Shown here piece after piece: positions 59,190 through 64,000 of a stretch of DNA of 64,000 bases (position 1 is the first letter of the stretch; each line of letters opens with the position of its first letter). The notes beneath the pieces are model-generated. The model did no database searches and was not told the origin of the DNA. It saw only the letters and a program-made list of their open reading frames with translations. The stretch lies in contig NZ_JARZAI010000006.1 in the NCBI RefSeq assembly GCF_029893355.1, positions 186,001 through 250,000 of the forward strand. The letters run 5' to 3'. Source of the DNA: Kitasatospora sp. MAA4. Its GTDB lineage: Bacteria; Actinomycetota; Actinomycetes; Streptomycetales; Streptomycetaceae. The translations under genes and the position numbers were made by a program.

Positions 59190-60851
59190 TCAGTTGTCGC
59201 CGCTGCGGCTGCCGAGGGTGACGGTGGTGGTGGCGGGCTGGCCGTTGCGGGTGTACTCGACCTGGACCTGGTCGCCGGGCTGGTGGGTCCAGATCTCGCT
59301 GACCAGGGCGGGGCCGTTGTCGATGGTGACGCCGCCGAGCTTGGTGATGACGTCGCCGGGCTTGAGGCCGGCCTTGTCGGCGGGGCCGCCGGGGGTGACG
59401 GCCGGGGTGTTCTGGATGGCGGCGGTCTGGATCTGCGCGCCGTCGCCCTGGTAGTCGTCGTTGCGCAGTACGCCGAGGGTGGCGTAGACCGGGGTGCCGG
59501 TCTGGATCAGCATCTGGGCGACCCGCTTGGCCTGGTTGATCGGGATCGCGAAGCCGAGGCCGATGCTGCCGGCCTGGCCGGTGGAACCGCCGCCGGAGTT
59601 GGACTGGATGGCGGAGTTGATGCCGATCACCGCGCCGCTCGCGTTGAGCAGCGGGCCGCCGGAGTTGCCCGGGTTGATCGAGGCGTCGGTCTGCAGGGCG
59701 TTCATGTACGAGACCTGCGCGCCGCTCTCGTCGCCGGAGGCGACCGGGCGGTTCTTGGCGCTGACGATGCCGGAGGTGACGGTGCCCTCCAGGTCGTACG
59801 GCGCACCGATGGCGATGGTGACGTCGCCGACCGCGACCTGGTCCGAGTCGGCCAGCGGGAGCGGGACGAGCTTGCTGGTCGGCGGGTTGTCGAGCTTCAC
59901 CACGGCGACGTCGTAGCCCTTGGCCTGGCCGACGACCGAGGCGGCGTACGTCGAGCCGTCCGAGAACTTGACGGAGAGCTTGCCGCCGTTGGCCGCCGGG
60001 GCGACCACGTGGTTGTTGGTGAGGATGTGGCCCTGGGTGTCGAAGACGAAGCCGGTGCCGGTGCCGGACTCCTGGCTGCCGACCGCCTTGATGGTGACGG
60101 TGCTGGGCAGCGCCTTGGCGGCGATGCCTGCTACGGAGTCGGGGGCGCGGTTGAGCGTCTTGGTGTTGTCGCCGGCCATGATCGTGGTGCTGCTGTGGCT
60201 GCTGCCGCCGGCGAAGCCGGAGTTGTCGTCCTTGATCGCGGCGCCGGCCAGGCCGCCCGCGAGGCCGGCGACCAGCGCGACCGCGGCCACCAGGGCGACC
60301 AGGCCGCCGCGGCCCTTGCGGCGGGCGGCCGGAGCGCCGTACGCGCCGGGGTACTCGCCCGGGTAGCCGGGCGTGCCGGGGCCGCCGGGGCCGGCCGGCG
60401 GGGTGCCCCAGCCGCCGAGCGGCTGGCCGGCACCGAACGGGTGGTGCTCGGCGTGCGGGGCTGACGCGGCGGGCACGCCCGGGGTGATCGGGGTGCCGGT
60501 CTGGGTCGGCGCGGCGTAGGGGTTCTCGGGTGCCTCGGCGGCGAGCGGCACGGCCGGGACGGGCGGGACGGGCGGCGGTGCGTCCAGGTAGGACGCGGCG
60601 GCCGGGGCGGCCGGCGCCGGGACGACCGGCGGCGGTGCGTCCAGGTAGGACGGCGCGGCGGACGGCTCGGCGGCAGTCGGCTGCGGGTCGGACACGGCGG
60701 GCTCCGGCGCGGCCTCCGGTGCGTTGAGCTTGGTGAACGCGAGGGTCGGCATCGGCTCACCCACCGGCGGCGTGCCCCCCTGCTCCCCGTGACCGCTGGA
60801 GGGCTGCTCCTCCTGCGGCCCGGCGGGCCCACTCTCGTGCTCGGTGCTCAC
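59190..60851 (-). CDS. HtrA/DegP-like trypsin-type serine protease with PDZ domain
   Basis: Protein of 553 aa: a Pro/Ala-rich cytoplasmic N-terminus (about 180 aa), one membrane helix (GLVALVAAVALVAGLAGGLAG), then the protease domain with catalytic His in NNHVV, Asp in YDVAVVKL and Ser in NPGNSGGPL, and a C-terminal PDZ (GPADKAGLKPGDVITKLGGV). It would act outside the membrane on misfolded or secreted proteins. GTG 60851 with GGAGG upstream. Confidence 0.92.
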   Translation of the reverse strand: MSTEHESGPAGPQEEQPSSGHGEQGGTPPVGEPMPTLAFTKLNAPEAAPEPAVSDPQPTAAEPSAAPSYLDAPPPVVPAPAAPAAASYLDAPPPVPPVPAVPLAAEAPENPYAAPTQTGTPITPGVPAASAPHAEHHPFGAGQPLGGWGTPPAGPGGPGTPGYPGEYPGAYGAPAARRKGRGGLVALVAAVALVAGLAGGLAGAAIKDDNSGFAGGSSHSSTTIMAGDNTKTLNRAPDSVAGIAAKALPSTVTIKAVGSQESGTGTGFVFDTQGHILTNNHVVAPAANGGKLSVKFSDGSTYAASVVGQAKGYDVAVVKLDNPPTSKLVPLPLADSDQVAVGDVTIAIGAPYDLEGTVTSGIVSAKNRPVASGDESGAQVSYMNALQTDASINPGNSGGPLLNASGAVIGINSAIQSNSGGGSTGQAGSIGLGFAIPINQAKRVAQMLIQTGTPVYATLGVLRNDDYQGDGAQIQTAAIQNTPAVTPGGPADKAGLKPGDVITKLGGVTIDNGPALVSEIWTHQPGDQVQVEYTRNGQPATTTVTLGSRSGDN

Positions 60852-61083
60852 GGACGACCTCCATCGCTGACAGGACCTTGGCCCATAGTTTTTCCCATTG
60901 GTGATCTGGTTGCCGTAAGGAGCCCCCTGAAGAACTACTAAGAATCCTTAGGTAGGCCCAACAGCCCCTCGTCCGGCGCTGCCGGATCCCCCCACTGCAG
61001 AATCCCGCGATGCGGACGGCACACCCGCTTCACCTTGGCGGATTCTGCAGGTCGGGCTACCCTTGCGCTGCCAAATCTGACAC

Positions 61084-61206
61084 GCGGGAGCTTGGACCCA
61101 CCAGGCTGAGAGTGCGCTGGTCGACCGTACGCCATGATCACTCGGGCGATGCGGGCGAGGGAGCGCTGACCGCCGGAACCTGACCGGGTAATGCCGGCGT
61201 AGGGAG
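61084..61206 (+). promoter_or_regulatory. TPP riboswitch (THI element)
   Basis: Conserved segments in order: GCGGGAGC, the CTGAGAG core, then GCTGACC, GGAACCTGACCGGGTAATGCC and AGGGAG. All are signature elements of the thiamine pyrophosphate aptamer. It ends 9 bp before the ATG of the permease, so TPP binding probably blocks translation initiation directly. Confidence 0.93.
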
Positions 61207-61214
61207 TATCGGCC

Positions 61215-62591
61215 ATGACGGCTGCTTCGCCTTCCCCATCTCCGTCCGCGCTGCTGGACCGTCCGCAGGATGCCCCGGGCGCCCGCGCCGAGGCCCCGCT
61301 GACGCTGGACACCGCCCCGCCGCGGACGCTGGGCTTCAAGGACCAGTTCGCGCTCTGGGCCAACCTGGGCATCAGCCTGATCGGCTTCACCAGCGCCGCG
61401 ACGGTGCTCGGCCAGCCCGGTAGCGAGCTCTCGTTCACGGCCGCCACCACGGCGATCCTGGTCGGCACGGTGATCGGCACCGCGATGCTCGCCGTCGCCG
61501 CGCTGATCGGCGCCCGCACCGGCGCACCGGCGATGGCCGTGCTGCGCGGGCTCTTCGGCACCCGGCTGAGCTTCGTGCCGACCGTGCTGAACATCATGCA
61601 GTGCGTGGGCTGGGGGGTCTACGAGCTGATCGTGATCGCCTGGGGCGCGCAGACGGTGGCCGGTACGCAGGGCTGGCGCTGGCTCTTCGTGGTGCTGGCC
61701 GGGGCGCTGACCACGGTGCTGACCATCTGGCCGCTCGGCTCGATCGCCGCGCTGCGCAAGTACGTCGCGATCGCGGTGGGCGTGACGATGGTCTACTTCA
61801 CCGTCCAGCTCGGCCGGCAGGGGTTCCCGGACCCGGGTGCGGGGAACTGGAAGGGCTTCCTGGGCGCGACCGACGCGATCATCGCGGTCTCGATCTCCTT
61901 CGTGCCGCTGGCCGCCGACTACACCCGGCACTCGCGCACGCCGCGCGCCTCGTTCTGGGGCACCTTCTCCGGCTACACCGTCGCCCAGGTCTGGTGCTAC
62001 CTGCTGGGCCTGATCGCGCTGCTGCAGTCGAACGGCAAGGTCGACAACCTGCTCAGCTCCTTCAGCGGGGTGGCGGCCGGCTGGGCGTTCCTGCTGGTGC
62101 TGGTGCTGCGCGAGGCGGACCAGTCGTTCGCCAACGTCTACTCGACGGCGATGTCGGTGCACAACCTCTTCCCGAAGGTGGACCGGCGGCTGCTGACCGG
62201 CGGGATCGGCCTGCTGGTGACCGGGCTGGCGCTGGAGATCAAGGCGTTCACCGCCTCCTACTACAACTTCCTCGGCCTGATCGGCGCGGTCTTCGTGCCG
62301 CTGTTCGCGGTGCTCGCGGTGGACTTCTTCCTCGGCCGGGGCCGTCAGGGCTGGGACATGTCCCAGGACGCGCCGAGCCGCCCGGTGATGCTGCTGCCGT
62401 GGGTGCTGGGGTTCGCGACCTACCAGTTCCTGGCGCCGACGGCGATCACCGGCTGGTGGACCGACTTCTGGACGCACCTCCAGACGCTGGTGCACTTCAC
62501 CCCGCAGGGCTGGACCTCGGCCTCACTCTTCTCCTTCCTGGTCGCCGGGCTGGTCACCTGGGGCATCACCAGGCTGAGCCCGGCCGCATAG
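61215..62591 (+). CDS. cytX: CytX-like hydroxymethylpyrimidine permease (cytosine permease family)
   Basis: Membrane transporter of 458 aa in the NCS1 (cytosine/purine permease) family, with about 12 helices. Motifs: LGFKDQFALWANLGISLIGF, RTGAPAMAVLRGLFG, SFVPLAADYTRHSRTPRASF and a late READQSFANVYSTAMSVHN. The TPP riboswitch directly upstream identifies the substrate as a thiamine precursor, probably hydroxymethylpyrimidine, by established linkage of CytX to THI elements. The N-terminal 35 aa are a flexible Pro/Ala leader. Confidence 0.9.
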   Translation: MTAASPSPSPSALLDRPQDAPGARAEAPLTLDTAPPRTLGFKDQFALWANLGISLIGFTSAATVLGQPGSELSFTAATTAILVGTVIGTAMLAVAALIGARTGAPAMAVLRGLFGTRLSFVPTVLNIMQCVGWGVYELIVIAWGAQTVAGTQGWRWLFVVLAGALTTVLTIWPLGSIAALRKYVAIAVGVTMVYFTVQLGRQGFPDPGAGNWKGFLGATDAIIAVSISFVPLAADYTRHSRTPRASFWGTFSGYTVAQVWCYLLGLIALLQSNGKVDNLLSSFSGVAAGWAFLLVLVLREADQSFANVYSTAMSVHNLFPKVDRRLLTGGIGLLVTGLALEIKAFTASYYNFLGLIGAVFVPLFAVLAVDFFLGRGRQGWDMSQDAPSRPVMLLPWVLGFATYQFLAPTAITGWWTDFWTHLQTLVHFTPQGWTSASLFSFLVAGLVTWGITRLSPAA

Positions 62592-62601
62592 GGTTGGGGG
62601 T

Positions 62602-63447
62602 GTGAGCACTTCTGACCTCTCCGCCCCCACCCCCACGTCCGTCCAGGTGGTCGCCCACCGGGGCTCCTCGGCGGCGCTGCCCGAGCACACCCTGGCGGCC
62701 TACCGCCGGGCGCTGGAGGAGGGCGCGGACGCCGTCGAGTGCGACGTCCGGGTGACCGCGGACGGGCAACTGGTCTGCATCCACGACCGGACCGTCCGCC
62801 GGGTCTCGGACGGCGCCGGGGTGGTCTCCACGCTCACCCTGGCGCAGCTGGAGGCCTACGACTTCGGCTCCTGGAAGCCGGCCGCCGCCGGGTCGGTCTC
62901 CGGCACTGCGGACGCGCCGGTGGACAAGGCCGAGCGGCGATCGGTGCTGCGGCTGGAGAGCCTGCTGGAGCTGGTGGCGGACTGCGGCCGGCGGGTGGAC
63001 CTGGCCATCGAGACCAAGCACCCGGTGCGCTACCGGGGCCGGGTCGAGGCCGAGCTGCTGCGGATGCTGGACCGTTTCAAGATCGTCGCGAACCCGGCCG
63101 AGGCGCCCGACCGCGCGCACGCCCGGATCATGAGCTTCTCCGGGCTGGCGCTCGGCCGGGTCCGGGCGGCCGCGCCCGAGTACCCCCGGGTCTACCTCTT
63201 CGAGCACACCCTGCCGCTGCGGCTGTGGCCCGGCGAGGGACTGCCCGGCGGTGCGGCGATCGCCGGGCCGGGCATCGAACTCATCCGCAGGCAGCCCGAG
63301 TTGGTGGGCCGACTGCGGGCCGCCGGGCACCGGGTGCACGTCTGGACAGTGGACCGGCCCGAGGACGTCGAGCTCTGCGTGGAGCTCGGCGTGGAGGCGA
63401 TCATCACCAACCGCCCGCGCGCCGTCCTGGACCAGCTCGGCCGCTGA
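62602..63447 (+). CDS. Glycerophosphodiester phosphodiesterase
   Basis: Protein of 281 aa of the GDPD barrel: VVAHRGSSAALPEHTLAAY, ADAVECDVRVTADGQLVCIHDRTVRR with the catalytic His/Glu/Asp set, IETKHPVRY and HVWTVDRPEDVELCVELGVEAIITNRP. It hydrolyses glycerophosphodiesters to glycerol-3-phosphate and alcohol in the cytoplasm (no signal peptide). Starts GTG 62602, ten bases after the permease, so it is probably cotranscribed. Confidence 0.9.
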   Translation: MSTSDLSAPTPTSVQVVAHRGSSAALPEHTLAAYRRALEEGADAVECDVRVTADGQLVCIHDRTVRRVSDGAGVVSTLTLAQLEAYDFGSWKPAAAGSVSGTADAPVDKAERRSVLRLESLLELVADCGRRVDLAIETKHPVRYRGRVEAELLRMLDRFKIVANPAEAPDRAHARIMSFSGLALGRVRAAAPEYPRVYLFEHTLPLRLWPGEGLPGGAAIAGPGIELIRRQPELVGRLRAAGHRVHVWTVDRPEDVELCVELGVEAIITNRPRAVLDQLGR

Positions 63448-63714
63448 GAGCCTGCGTCCGAGCCAGGGGCTCCCGGTCGGCACCCCGAACGGGTTGGCGT
63501 ACGCGGGCGCGGGACGACCCGGCGCGCGCGGGACGGCGTGCAGAATCCCACTCCCCCGATTGACGCAGGGTAAGCAGCGAATCACCTTTTGCGCACAGCC
63601 TGTTGCAGCAGCGCAAGGGTTTTGTCATTGACGGGCCACGATCGAGTTCACCCCGTTTCCGGCGCATTCCCTCGGGGCATCCATCCCTCGGCAAGCGCTG
63701 AAGGAGGTCCGGGG

Positions 63715-64000
63715 GTGGCGTTGATGGTGGCGCGCGAAGTGCCGACTTCATCGACCATGGCGGTGCCGCACGGTCCGGCCAGTGTCGGGGCCGCACGGCG
63801 TCGGCTGCGGCGAGATCTGGGCGACCGAGAGGTGCCCGAAACCGTCATCGATGACGCGGTTCTGATCCTTTCCGAACTACTCAGCAATTCCTGCCGCTAT
63901 GCGCGGCCGCTGGCCCCATTGCTGGATCTCGACAGGGGGGCCGAAGGGGAATTCGGCGATCCCCGGCAACCGGTGCCGAACGCGGCGAGTTCCGGTGCCG
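63715..64000 (+). CDS. RsbW-like ATP-binding regulator (partial, cut by window edge)
   Basis: First 95 codons only. After an N-terminus VALMVAREVPTSS, the pattern RRRLRRDLGDREVPETVIDDAVLILSELLSNSCRYA matches the HATPase_c N box (E-L-L-S-N-x-x-R) of streptomycete anti-sigma-like ATPases. The GTG at 63715 has AAGGAGGTCC seven bases upstream. The ATG three codons later is an alternative. The 267 bp before it hold no other gene. Confidence 0.8.
   Translation, partial: MALMVAREVPTSSTMAVPHGPASVGAARRRLRRDLGDREVPETVIDDAVLILSELLSNSCRYARPLAPLLDLDRGAEGEFGDPRQPVPNAASSGA

Overview
The window is high-GC actinobacterial DNA, most likely from a streptomycete (Streptomyces or Kitasatospora). The evidence is the strong G/C bias at third codon positions, GTG and TTG starts, WhiB, Nudix and Tra-type mobile-element genes, an SPFH/NlpC cell-envelope pair, a SigB/SigF-type sigma factor and dense ATGA/GTGA gene overlaps. 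Both edges are chromosomal backbone. The middle, 33.7-59.1 kb, is a tRNA-targeted accretion of mobile DNA.

Left backbone (0-33.6 kb). A SigB/SigF-like sigma factor is followed by a small WXG100-like secretion locus, a PrmC-related methyltransferase and a tyrosine phosphatase. An exopolysaccharide locus follows (5.8-15.8 kb): a secreted Agd3-like polysaccharide deacetylase, a PelF-like glycosyltransferase, a 12-TM PelG-like protein, three sugar-nucleotide enzymes, a spherulin-4 (GH135-like) protein and a GH114-like lipoprotein. The gene content combines parts known from bacterial Pel and from fungal galactosaminogalactan. Next come an aldo/keto reductase, an NlpC/P60 plus SPFH pair, a secreted Ig/GEVED surface protein, three tRNA genes (two identical Arg-ACG and Ser-GCT), a giant PAS-domain protein, a GNAT, an acyl-CoA ligase, secreted proteins and an FAD-linked oxidase.

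Mobile region (33.66-59.1 kb). A 61-bp sequence, the 3' part of tRNA-Ser(TGA), occurs three times in direct orientation (33662, 42035, 59034). Only the last copy lies in an intact tRNA gene. Each copy is followed by its own unrelated terminator hairpin. The right-hand interval (17.0 kb) is a complete actinomycete integrative and conjugative element (AICE). It carries a GntR-Nudix fusion regulator, an XRE regulator, WhiB, Spd-like membrane proteins, an FtsK/SpoIIIE-type Tra translocase with a candidate clt repeat cluster just downstream, SSB, a C5 methyltransferase, a prim-pol protein, a AAA ATPase, an iteron-like array, Xis and a tyrosine integrase beside the tRNA. The left-hand interval (8.4 kb) has no integrase. 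Its core is a lasso-peptide gene cluster: a 44-aa precursor too short for routine calling, an asparagine-synthetase-like cyclase, an RRE-peptidase fusion and a GNAT acetyltransferase, the last three coupled by ATGA overlaps. The predicted core peptide aligns with the acetylated lasso peptide albusnodin at Gly1, Glu8, Lys10, Arg11 and Tyr14. This interval looks like a cis-mobilizable passenger next to the AICE.

Right backbone (59.1-64 kb). Downstream of tRNA-Ser(TGA) are an HtrA-like protease, a TPP riboswitch upstream of a CytX-like permease, a glycerophosphodiester phosphodiesterase and the start of an RsbW-like ATPase cut by the window edge.
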